The position numbers were made by a program, and so were the translations under genes. The notes beneath the pieces are model-generated. The model saw only the letters and a program-made list of their open reading frames with translations. It was not told the origin of the DNA and made no database searches. From NCBI RefSeq assembly GCF_020497125.1, contig NW_025422906.1, positions 41,026-105,025 on the forward strand: a stretch of DNA of 64,000 nt, read 5' to 3'. Within the stretch, counting starts at the first letter, position 1, and each line of letters begins with the position of its first letter. Of this stretch, positions 19,300 through 29,639 are shown piece after piece. The DNA is from Mauremys mutica. Taxonomy: Eukaryota; Chordata; Testudines; Geoemydidae.

Positions 19300-20116
19300 C
19301 AAACCCACACAGCTCCAGAAGGAGCTCAGGAAGGCTCAATCCTTCCCTAAGCTTGCAGTCCATAGAGGCTGTAGTCTGCACCATCTAATTCCCTTTGGTG
19401 CACTAGGCCTGGCCTGTGGCCTGATACGACATGGGCCAGGCTCACCTTTTCCCTACACTTACCCACCAAACCCTTTTTAATGCACTGTGTGCCCCGCAGA
19501 AATACAAGTATTGAGCAGTCCCTGTGCCACTGCTTATGTAGTGCTTGTTTTGTGACTGGCCCTTGCAAAGGAGTTGAAGATTTCTTGTTCTCTATCCTAC
19601 TTGCTGTGCATTCATGCAAGGACCAGTCACAATCTATACTAAACCTGGTTGAATTTTTTCTTAGACAGAATTGTTTTCTCTCAGAAAATGCTGCTTTGTC
19701 AAAAACAAAGCTCTTTGACGTAACGTGTCAATTTCAACATTTTTGGTTGAAAAATATCAAACATTTTCTTCTGACTTGTCATTTCAATTCATTCTATTTA
19801 CTTTTATATTACAATATAAATGTTAATATATTACATTTATACATGCTGTTTAATATATATTACATTTAATATCATAATGTTTGGATATTATCAAAACAAT
19901 TTTCTCAGGGAAATTAAAAAGGTCAAAGTTTCCAAATGTTGTTGTTGTTTTTACTAATTTATATTCTATGAAAAAATTTGAAATTTGGACTTTTCATTCT
20001 GATTGAGGATGACATTTCCATATGTTGGAATTTGCCGCTGGCCAGAAATTAAATTTTCTGAACAGTTTTATGCTATAAATAAGTTAATACGTTATAATAA
20101 TCCGTTAATAAGTTTT

Positions 20117-20180
20117 CCTACCTGTGAAATGTGGATAACAGAATTTTCCTATCTTTGTAAAGTGCTTTCAGATCCAAAGT
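20117..20180 (+). repeat. MIR/CORE-SINE-like 3' fragment
   Basis: CCTGTGAAATGTGGATAACA and TTGTAAAGTGCTTTCAGATC match the usual tail words of MIR-type elements. It sits inside a 171-codon chance open frame (20003-20518), which argues against that frame being a gene. Confidence 0.55.
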
Positions 20181-20518
20181 ATATTACAATATGGCCCACT
20201 GCGTGGTATCCATCCCTCATTCCTTTGGCCGTACATTGTCTGACTTTGAACCTGATCCAGCATCCACCAAAGTCAACAGTGAAATGCCTATTGACTTCGG
20301 TGAGAGCAAGATCAAGGTCTAAGGGCCCAGAACTACAACTGACAACATGTAAGCTGGCTTCTGTACCTACAGAATACTCCACTAGCTTCAAGGGCTCTCC
20401 ACCCACACATATCAGTCCACCTATGTGCTATCAATTGCAGAATCATGGTTGTAAAGCTCTCTATGAGTTCCTTGTGGCCGGGACGTGTCTTCCTGTATTT
20501 GTCTGTAAAGCAGCATAA

Positions 20519-21534
20519 ACACCTATGATTGAATAGAAATAAAATCATCATAATGTTGGGTTTTAACCTGTGTGCACACATTTAGTTTTTCCCAATGTAT
20601 TATTTATTGCATGTTTTCAACTGAGTCATGTATAGTTGAATTCAAGACTCTAAGATATGCGCCAAGGAAGGTCTGCAAATTATATGTCTCATCTGATGTA
20701 AATTACCTGTGCAAAGTATGTACCATAAAGCTATCACATTATTAAAGCATTCAAATCCCAATGTACAATTCAATTACAATGCACTTGCTGTTAAAGTATT
20801 GGCTTATTTCATTCTGTCATTGTACGATATTGACCAGAAATTGATTTGAAAGTGCTTAGCAGTTGCTGTTCTTACATGGTTATTTACACTTTCAGATTAT
20901 AGTACATGGTAATTTATTTTAAAATTGGCAATAAAATGACTGTCTTGCTCCAAAATCAAAGAATTTGTCTGGAACACAACTTGACTGTGCAATCAAACTC
21001 TACTAGCATTGTTTGAATTCACAGTAAAGCTTTCCTGCCCTCTCTGTAGACCACGTAGATGCAGCCACTTTAAGAGGGATTGAATTTTTGAAACAATACC
21101 CAAATCACTTTCATGCTTGGTCTGAGCCCATAACCCCACATTTTCAGATCCTGACTAATAGAAGAATCACGATTTGGGCTATTCAGTCAGGCATGCAGAT
21201 ACTAAAATGCACTAGGGTCCATTTTACTCAGCATAAATTGCAGAACTGTACCTTAATCTCTATACATCAAAAATGGTATCCAGCAACCATTCCAAAGCTT
21301 GGAAAAAGTGGTCTCTTAAGGAAGCTGATCTTTCAGTATAGTGTTTTACTTGAAAACTGTAGATTGCCATAATTGTCTCATACCAAAAAATTGTTGTTGA
21401 TTAATACAGAATATTTTTATTTTAATTCTTGCATAAACACTTAAATACTTAATAGATTTTATTGTATTCTGAAGAATTACTTGTAAATGAAACATTTGTC
21501 TTACATTAGACATGGGTAAAATAAAGGTGTAATA
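20519..21534. other. No gene recognised
   Basis: AT-rich DNA without a clear repeat. Confidence 0.55.
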
Positions 21535-21869
21535 CAGGGGTCAGCAACCTTTGTCACGTGGCCCGCCAGGGTAAGCACCCTGGCAGGAAGGGCCAGTTTG
21601 TTTACTTGCCGCCTCCACAGGTTTGGCCGATCACGGCTTCCGCTGGCTGTGGTTCACCACTCCGGGCCAATGGGGGCGGCAGGAAGCAGCGTGGGCCTAG
21701 GGATGTGCTGGCTGCGGCTTCCTGCTGCCCCCATTGGCCCAGAGCAGTGAACCATGGCCAATGAGAGCTGCCATCGGCAAAACGTGCAGACATGGCAGGT
21801 AAACAAACTGGCCTGGCCCGCCATGGGTCTTACCCTGGCAAGCCGTGTTCCAGAGGCTGCCGACCTCTG
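21535..21869. mobile_element. hAT-like palindromic MITE (complete)
   Basis: Starts CAGGGGTCAGCAACC and ends with the near reverse complement GGCTGCCGACCTCTG. The two halves form a long imperfect hairpin: TTTGTTTACTTGCCGCCTCC opposes GGCAGGTAAACAAA, and CCAATGGGGGCGGCAGGAAG opposes CTTCCTGCTGCCCCCATTGG. CAGGG...-type ends fit hAT. I did not find a matching 8-bp duplication (left GTGTAATA, right GCCTAAGC), so the flanks have diverged or the end is off. Confidence 0.85.
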
Positions 21870-22440
21870 GCCTAAGCCATGCCTGTTCCAGTTAAAAGAA
21901 CATGGTTCCACCTGCTTCAGTGTGTCTCCAATGTAAATTAGAGAAGATCTGACCAAACAAAGCCATCAGGAGAGCAAGTGGGAAAAGATGAACACTTAAC
22001 AATCTCAACAAGAAATGGAGACTGCACCCCCAGGGAGCCTTCCAGCCTCTTGACACAGAGTCAATGAACTTTGGGAAGACAGCATGGCATCCACACCTTA
22101 GCAGGAGAAAGAAGGTTTGTCTGGGCTTACCTGTCAAAGAATACATTTCAAAAGTTTACTGAGTTATAAAGATGGGGGGGAAGGCGGGGAAAGAGATGAT
22201 CTAAACTTCAAATGATAAGTAATTGAATCAACTGATTTTATACCATATCACCATATTATAAAAGTACATCGAGTAAGATCTTTTGTGAAAGCCCATGATA
22301 CACTGGTTATTAATAGCATTATGTTATGTATGTATTACCTCTGTATAAGGAATTATGGATACTCACTGATATTGTGCTTTAAAATCTGTGACCAAATGCA
22401 GAAAGGAAACTGGTTTTCTCCCAGTCAGGAGGGAAGGTAG

Positions 22441-22955
22441 CTCTATCTACCTGTCTCCAATGTAAATTAACAATTGTGGAATCAAAACAATGGAAATCCC
22501 ATGTATATACAAACCAGCAAGGGGATGGGAGTGCACAAGAAAATAAGAACAGCAGGAAGCCTTCCTGGTTCTTGAAAAAGAGACAATCGACTTTGGGGTG
22601 ATATAAGGGGGCAATAAGGCATTTGAGTTGTCTATCACTTGGGGAGTTCAAGAGGCCACAGCTCTTGGAATCACAGAATGTTGGATCCTTCAACCGAGGG
22701 GGTAAAAGCCTCTGGGAACTGAATATAAGTGAAAACCCTGCTTGGGCAAAGATTGTAACTTAAGATTTAGCCTTAGACATGTAATTTTACTTTTGCTTGT
22801 TTGTTACCATTTCTGTCTTTACGCCTTATGGTTAGTGTCACTTAGACCTATGACTCTTTGTTTAATACACTTGTTTTACTTTTACTATAAACCAATTCAG
22901 TGCTGTGATTGAAATTAGTGTTTGTCAAGTGAATGAGCTCAAAGTATTGTCTCAC
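22441..22955 (+). repeat. Possible LTR-like unit (unclassified)
   Basis: TGTCTCCAATGTAAATTA occurs at 22451 and in near-identical form at 21925-21942. The last 200 bases have a TTTAATACACTTGTTTTACT segment that resembles the R/poly(A) end of LTRs I associate with turtle ERVs. No TG...CA pair or target duplication could be fixed. Low certainty. Confidence 0.3.
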
Positions 22956-22958
22956 TAA

Positions 22959-23243
22959 GGGCTGGTCTACACTGGGGGGGTGGATCGAACTAAGATACGC
23001 AACTTCAGCTACGCTATTCGCGTAGCTGAAGTCAAAGTATCTTAGTTCGACTTACCTGGCCGTCCTCATGGCGGCGAGTTGACTGCTGCAGCTCCCCCAT
23101 CAATGCTGCTTACTCCTACTGCTGAGGTGGAATATGGGCGTCAATTCACGGATCGATTTATCAAGTCTAGATGAGATGCAATAAATCAATCCCTGATGGA
23201 TCGATTACTACCCGCCGATCCGGTGGGTAGTATAGTCATACCC
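22959..23243. mobile_element. Harbinger-like MITE with TAA duplication
   Basis: Ends GGGCTGGTCTACACT and (reverse complement) GGGTATGACTATACT, with TAA directly on both sides (22956-22958 and 23244-23246). A 3-bp TWA duplication fits PIF/Harbinger. Inside, ACTTCAGCTACG and CGTAGCTGAAGT form a perfect 12-bp stem with outer AACTAAGATACG/TATCTTAGTT pairing. Confidence 0.82.
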
Positions 23244-23246
23244 TAA

Positions 23247-24600
23247 AGGAGCGATGAACTTAATAACTTCTGTGAGTGTTCCAGGAGTGTGCTGGACACT
23301 GCAGGGAGACATCTCTGGGGAACTTGAGAGTTGAGGTTCACTTTTTGTTCCCTGGAAGGCAAGGTTTGGACTGGCAGAGTCCTGAAACAAGGCAAACAAG
23401 CTGGTGTGTCAGGGACTTTAGCAGCAGCAAAACTCTCACTTGCTGAAGCTGAGAGGGGTTACACAGGAATGCGCATTTCTGGAAACCTCAGCAAATTGTG
23501 ACAAAACAGGTGATTTGGGGGGAAATTCAGGACTGGGAGGATGTTGGGGTCAATGTGTAGGAAGTAACAAAGTCTGATGGAAGCCAGGGTGTGAGCTGAA
23601 TGCTTGTATGCTGGCTGTTGGTGTCAGGGATGAGAGCCACAGCTGCATAGCATTTAAGGCACAGAATTGCAGGGCAGGCAGTAACACAATCCCTTACTGG
23701 TCTGGGCTGAACCCCAAAACATCACAGTCTCACAAGGAAATAAGATGGCAACTATATGGAGTCAGAAAGGCTTGCAGGCAAAGAAGTGTTCCTTGAAGTG
23801 CTTCTCAAGGACCCTTCATCATTGAAGTCAATGGGAGCTTTTACCATTGACTTTAGTGGTTTCAGGATCAGGCCCTAAATGCTTTACTGCAATATATATT
23901 TCTGTAAAGGTTATGTAAAAAAACAGTGCTAATTTTCCAAGATCTAATTAATTGATTCATCATGAATCCACAAGAGACTATTGCCCCAGCTGATCCATTT
24001 TCCCTCTCAGTCCTGAACCCTCCTCAGTGTTTGCAATGGTTCTTTGTACTTTCAAAATGTTTATTAGCAATGATTTCAAAAAGATGTAGTTTATCCCTCC
24101 AATTGCCTTTGACCCATTCTACATTCTCATTAGCACCAATTATTTGTATTTTAACTTACAAAATGTCAAAGGCATTTGTGTTGCTTTGTACTTTTAAAAG
24201 CAGATTTTACTCTGTGTTCGTTCAGGAATGTCCAGTAGGTTACAACTTGCTCCCTCAGATCTTTCCAAATTTACCCTATTCTGACATTCTCTTGCAAGCA
24301 AGCAACAAAGTTGCTTCAAACAGCCCAAAGATTTGTCATCCTTAATTATTGTAAGCGCTTAGCTGATGAATATTTCATTTGCCCTCTATAAGCAATATGG
24401 TCACTGATCCTTCTAGCACTTCAAAGCTGGAATCAGAACCCCAAAATAAAGTATATACATGGTTGAAGGCAGACTGGGAGTCAAGAAGCTGCTTGTATTT
24501 GAGCAGGAAAGCTGGGATCAGTCAGTCAATGAGCATAGAAAAATCCCCAGACTTGATAATCACTGTCATTATATTACTGAATGCAAGTTGCTATCAGTTA
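23247..24600. other. No gene recognised
   Basis: Contains a small CATTGACTT-type palindromic remnant near 23817-23876. The open frame at 23962-24345 (127 codons) has no recognisable domain. Confidence 0.55.
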
Positions 24601-24850
24601 CAAAAATAAAGCATGATGAAGTAATATTTTTCTTGTATTATTTCATGCAATGTATTTATCAAATGCATCATTTTACCAAAATAAGTATTAACAATAGGAA
24701 TTGCCATATAGACAGAGATCTACCTAATCCAGTATCATGTCTCTGACAGTGGCCAGTAATAGATGCATCACAGGAAGGTGCAACAACCTCACAGTGGCCA
24801 TATAGGGAATATCTTGCTCACAGGGGAAGTTTCTTCTTAACACCCATCAG
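24601..24850 (-). repeat. CR1-like 3' end with left copy of a direct repeat
   Basis: From 24698 the sequence (GGAATTGCCATATAGACAGA through TGTCTCTGACAGTGGCCAGT) is a CR1 3' end in reverse. 24601-24752 as a whole recurs at 26140-26302, including about 95 bases outside the CR1 part. That shows a later duplication rather than two independent CR1 insertions. Confidence 0.75.
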
Positions 24851-25039
24851 TTAGTGTTTCGCTTGTGCTCTGAATGAAACATGAGAATTTATATGATTTG
24901 AAAGGTTTGGTTAAATACTTAGCATGTATGACGTGTAGCTGTTTACACCTTCATGGTACTGCACAAATTCATGAGGCCATATCCCTCTGTTAGCTTTCCT
25001 AGTGACTTCAATAGGAATTAGGCAAAAAGCAAAGATGAT

Positions 25040-25935
25040 GCATGGGGGGGCACGTGGGGTCACACACCCTCCCCAGATTTCTGTCAGCAGCAGCCTTTCG
25101 GCACTGTGCCGGTAGGCAGGGATGGGAGCTACTTCCAGCCACACAGGGAAGGTGGGGGAAGGGATGACCTGGCCCCTGTCTTTGCAGAGCTCATCCCCTC
25201 CTCCCACCTGTGGCTGGAAGCAGCTCGCATAGCCCCAAATAGCAGCTAACACCTGTGGGGGGGAAAACAACAACGACAACAAAAAAAACAGTGCGGCCGG
25301 AGCAGTAAAGCAGGGGGGAGGGGAAGAAACAAAAACAAAAAAACGGTGCGGCTGGAGCAGCAAAGCAGGGGGGAAAAAAACCTGCAGCACGGCCGGAGCG
25401 GCAAAGCAGGTGAAAAAAAAAGAAAAGAAAACACGGTACAGCTAAAGCGGCAAAGCAGGGGGGGGGGCAAAACAAAAACACGGCGCAGCTGGAGCGGCAA
25501 AGCGGGGTGGGAGGGACAAGGGCGCAGCTGGCAAAGCCGGGGGAAAAAAAAACAAAAAACCCCACAGGGCGGCCGGAGCCAGTGTGCAGGGGGCCTCCCT
25601 GTGCTGCAGAGTGCGCGCCCGGTCTAGTGGGGAGGGGAAGAGAGAAGGGGGCGGCCAAAGCTTCAGCAGGGAGCTCACCCCGTGGCCCCGACCACCACGC
25701 CGCCTGCCGGGAGGGCTCCGCGCTGCTCCGGTTGGCGGGGAGGGAAGGACGTGTGCTGCCCTGCCGAGTTTGCTGCAGGGCGCTCCGCTCCTCCACCCCC
25801 TACAGGGCGGCCAGAGCAGCAAACAAACAAAAACAAAAAGCGGCCCTGCTGCCCTAGGATTGGGCGGGATGCCGCCCCCTACAATCTGCCGCCCCAAGCA
25901 CTAGCTTGCTCAGCTGGTCCCTGGAGCCGGCCCTG
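25040..25935. mobile_element. GC-rich hAT-like element with internal minisatellite
   Basis: The right end reads CTGGAGCCGGCCCTG (to 25935), the same end as the element at 50445-51111, preceded in both by a GCC(G)CCCCAAGCA segment. The left end is not certain; GGGGGGGCACGTGGGGTCAC near 25045 may be close to it. Long Pro/Arg/Phe-rich open frames on both strands here come from GC content and A-runs, not from a gene. Confidence 0.6.
25288..25575. repeat. Degenerate minisatellite, ~45-bp unit
   Basis: About six units of the form CGGCTGGAGCGGCAAAGCAG followed by a G run, then an A run with AACAAAAAC. Unit length varies with the homopolymers. Confidence 0.85.
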
Positions 25936-26092
25936 GGTCCGCTGGTCCCGCGGCTTCGGAGGACCTCCCTCAGGCACGCCTGCAGGAGGTCCTCCGATGC
26001 CGAGGGACCAGCGGACCCTCCGCAGGCAAAGCGCCGGAGGCAGCCTGCCTGCCGTGCCTGGGGTGGCAAAATCCCTAGAGCTGCCCCTGCCT
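25936..26092. mobile_element. Second hAT-like piece with palindromic core
   Basis: GGTCCGCTGGTCCCGCGGCT and its reverse complement around 26000-26022 form a foldback. The unit ends CTAGAGCTGCCCCTG. The core (GACCAGCGGACC, CCTCCGCAG) is shared with the element at 32929-33316. Confidence 0.65.
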
Positions 26093-26139
26093 GGAGCCAA
26101 CAGGACCCAGAATGGCCCAGGGAGGAGGTGTGAAGAGAA

Positions 26140-26302
26140 CAAAAACAAAGTATGATGAAGTAGAATTTTGCTTGTATTACTTCATGCAATCTATTTGTCA
26201 AATGTATCATTTTACCAAACTAAGGCAGTATAAAAATCGGAATTGCCATAAAGGTTCAGACCAGTGCTCCACCTAATCCGGTATCATGTCTCTGACAGTG
26301 GG
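26140..26302 (-). repeat. Right copy of the 155-bp direct repeat
   Basis: Aligns with 24601-24752 over its full length with scattered differences and a short insertion near 26254-26262. After it the sequence differs from that following the left copy. Confidence 0.85.
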
Positions 26303-28841
26303 GCTGTGAACCTGGAGGGCTGCTGAGGAGCCTGCAGGTTGGCCTGGAAATCACTTCCCCTCCATACTCCAGTGCTTATCTGAAGGGAGGAGAGGCTCCC
26401 CGGTGCCTGGTTTAGTGTCCACCTAGTGCTGCACCGGGCGGCTTTGGCACATGCAGGGCTTGGCTTCTGGGCAGCACCCTGTGCGAGAGGGTCTTGGGCT
26501 TTCCCGGGGACATGCCCTGCGGGGGGGTGGGGGTGGGAATGGAGGGCCAGCGGGGCTGGTGGCAGGTGAAGGGGTAAAGTGGGAAGAGGACAGGGAAGAG
26601 GGGAGCATGTACAGGTCTGATAGGTAGGCAGCAGAGGCGCGATGTCACATGACCCCCAACCTTTACATTGTGCCCTTCCTCCCATTATCGACAATAACAA
26701 TATAAGAACTTAGGGCTAGGTAATCCTTAGGACTAATTCAGAGCCCTGAACTGAGGGTGGTGCGGAGTCACACCACATGAAAGGGGATTTAAGGTGAGGA
26801 TTGTGCCTAAAGGATGCTATTGAATGCTTTTCCGGTGTGAATAGTTCATTCCACAGAGCAGTGTAGGGCATCATGGTTCTTCCTCCTCCCTACCCACTTA
26901 CATTCCCTTTGAGGAATGTGTGCTCTGGCTGGTGCTTGGAGGAGAAGTCCCTGTGCTCCAGTGAGGGTAAGGACTGTGATTGTCCTTGGCCCTTGGGCTG
27001 GCTGCATGAAGAGAGTGACATTCCCTTCTCCCGGCCTTCCCTACACAAGGACTAGGACCAATCTGGACATTGCTGTAGCAGTAATATTTTCATCTAGTTC
27101 CCTTCTTAATGCTGGGCATCCACCACTGAACACACACAAGTTCAGCTCCTGCACAGACAGTACCAAAGCGCCGTTAACATCTAGTCACTCTTGTCCTATA
27201 ACAGCAATCATATGGGGCTGATTCTATTACTCACCTTGAGTAGCACCTCACTCTGCAAGTAGTCTCTTTGCATGTCAATAATACATTGCATGCATATTGA
27301 TACTGAATCTATGAACAACCTGTTTAAATCAATAACAGTCAGGATCTGGGGTTTGTCACAAGTGTATCCAGAAAAAGGTTTGGTAATTTAGCTTTAGTCC
27401 CTTCATGACAATTAGCAACAGAGGAGCAAAAGCAGCAGTTGAGTAATCCCAGAGAATACAGTGTGCATAGAGATAATATGAGTTGCAATATAAAGTACTG
27501 TGAACCGTCACCCAGCCTTTTTCATTACCTACTTGGCAGTTCCATTGGAAGCAATGATATCTTCATGTTAACTCATGGTAACTTGACAAAGACTTTCTGT
27601 CACCACTGTAAGTCAGGTTTCTGCTTAGTTTTCATTCAAGAAACAGAGCAGAAACATCATTATAAACTTCACCGAGCCATTCATCTTCACTAGTTCATTA
27701 ATACGCTGCACCATTGCCACTTCTCCAATCAACCAAAAAATACCTTGAACAGTAATAAGAGAATCAGCTTTTTCTAAAATAATTGTTTGATCAGGTCTGG
27801 AGCATCTTTTTCACTAAATGTCGTTAAATTAGTTATTGGGTGTAATTAGACTGGTTAGAAGTCAGAAAGAAGCAAAGCATTCCCAGAATAATAGCCTGCT
27901 AATTACCAAGTGCACAAATAAGTGGATAAATAAGAGTTTTGGTATTAAAGGACATAACAGAACAACCTTTATTCCTCCCCAGCATCTTGCATTTATAGAA
28001 AACAATTGCAGGACTCTTTTTTTCAGCCCTTATTGCATTCTGTATTTCATTTATACAACTATGAAGTTAGCGAACAATTTTAGTGTCACCAGTGCCACTA
28101 CCTTTACAGTGATTGCATAGGGTGATTTTAAACAAGCATATTATGACCTGAGTTTACAGAGCTGGTACTGAAATATTAGACACATATAAACCATACTGTC
28201 AGCTGACGAGTTTTCTACTTTGCCCTTAGCATGAGTTCTGTTTCCCATGGGAAAGCTGGGAATGCTGCTCTAATCTATCAAATACTTTGTGGGCTGAGTT
28301 GTAAGCATAGCTTATGATTTTCTCCTGTTTACCCATTCTGAGCTGCAAACTTCAGTGATAAAATCCTGACCCTATATGAATCAGTGAGAGTGTTTCCACT
28401 GACTTCAACAGGACAAGGATTTTACCTCAACGATTTAAAGAATGTGCCTGAAATTAGAGCAGAACTGAAGGACGGTGGGGCTTGTAAAGTTTTGGTTCTA
28501 GAATGCTGGGACAGAAGGCCATGCATACATTCCCCCAATAGTTTTGAATTGTGTTTTGTCAACTTGTTGCAGGACATGTGATCTCTCAGGGTTGATCTGT
28601 GGAGAATTTGGATGTATATCTTATGAAGAACAAACTTACTGAAATTAGAAACCCTTTCTTCTTTCCCAATTCACACTCTGCCACCGAGTTTCTGTTCACA
28701 GTGAATTACTACTGCCCGGTAGTAGTTCTGAGTGCCTTCCCTAACATAATTTCCTAAAACTTACCGTAAGGAGGTGAAATATTAGATTCTCCTCTTGGGA
28801 GAGGGTTGCGCTTAGGTGGCCACTTCTGAGAGGAAAGACTT
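26303..28841. other. No gene recognised
   Basis: A GC-richer block to about 26660 carries proline-rich chance frames. The rest is AT-rich and featureless to me. Confidence 0.5.
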
Positions 28842-29100
28842 CACAGATTCCAAGGCCAGAAGGGAGCACTGCGATCATCTGGTTTGAACTCCTGTAAAAA
28901 CAAAGTCCATAGAACTTCCCCAAAATAATTGCTAGAGCATATCTTCTAGAAAAATATCAGATCTTGATTTAAAATTGTCAGAGATGGAGAACCTATCACG
29001 ATGCTTGTTAAGATGTCGCAATGGTAAACTGTTCCATGACCTCATGTCCCATCTTTCTTGGAATAGAGAATATGTTCTAGGTGTGTTGTATCTCAGAGTT
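28842..29100 (-). mobile_element. CR1 LINE, 3' end (reverse)
   Basis: CACAGATTCCAAGGCCAGAA, then AACTTCCCCAAAATAATTGC and ATCTTGATTTAAAATTGTCA in order are the reverse complement of a CR1 3' region. Moderately diverged. Confidence 0.85.
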
Positions 29101-29512
29101 TCTTCAGGCTCTGTATCTGTACAGATTCTTATAGATTAGATGAAGCATCAGTTAGGTAGTATGTTTAAAATCAGGAATTCTGAAAAAAAATTCAAAAATT
29201 TAAATATTATAAAAAAAAGTTTTGCTAAAAAAGAAGTGACAACATATCCAGCACAGAAAACCCCAAAAGAGGCAATATATTTAAACTATAGTTTTTAAAT
29301 AAAATCATAGCATTTGCAGGATAATTTCTATACCATATACCTCTTAAGATCTCAGCATTTGATAGGGCATGTTACTGAAAACCATGACTTCCATTGGAAA
29401 GAATAGTGTGTGGCCATAGATAAATGCAGTTAGATGTATTCATCAAGTCACATATTTTCATGCTAAAAGCCTCCTGAATGCCCATTACTATAATTTATCT
29501 TTTTTCCCCCCA

Positions 29513-29632
29513 GGTGTCCCTGCACAGTACAATGAGTTTGACCCATACCACAAATACAAGACTTTGAAATATCTATCCACTCAAAAAAGCATGATGGATG
29601 TAGAAGCACTATTGCTTTTTTCACTAGCTTAG
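29513..29632 (+). other. Candidate host exon (weak)
   Basis: A good 3' splice site (TTTTTTCCCCCCAG, ending 29512 or within a base or two) precedes 39 open codons in one frame, beginning VPAQYNEFDPYHKYKTLKYL and ending in TAG. The composition (Tyr, Lys, His, Asp) is protein-like and contains no repeat I know. If real it would be a terminal coding exon on the plus strand. I do not recognise the protein, and chance cannot be excluded at this length. Confidence 0.25.
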
Positions 29633-29639
29633 ATTAATT

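Noticed and set aside
20003..20518. 171-codon open frame
   Set aside because: It contains a MIR-like fragment and old palindromic repeat words, the protein has no recognisable pattern, and no splice or promoter context is seen.
21527..21877. 8-bp target duplication for the palindromic MITE at 21535-21869
   Set aside because: GTGTAATA and GCCTAAGC do not match, so I report the element without a duplication.
25191..26155. Several long open frames (up to ~200 codons) on both strands
   Set aside because: They overlap in many frames and are rich in Pro, Arg, Phe and Lys, reflecting GC-rich hAT DNA and a minisatellite with A and G runs. No domain is visible.
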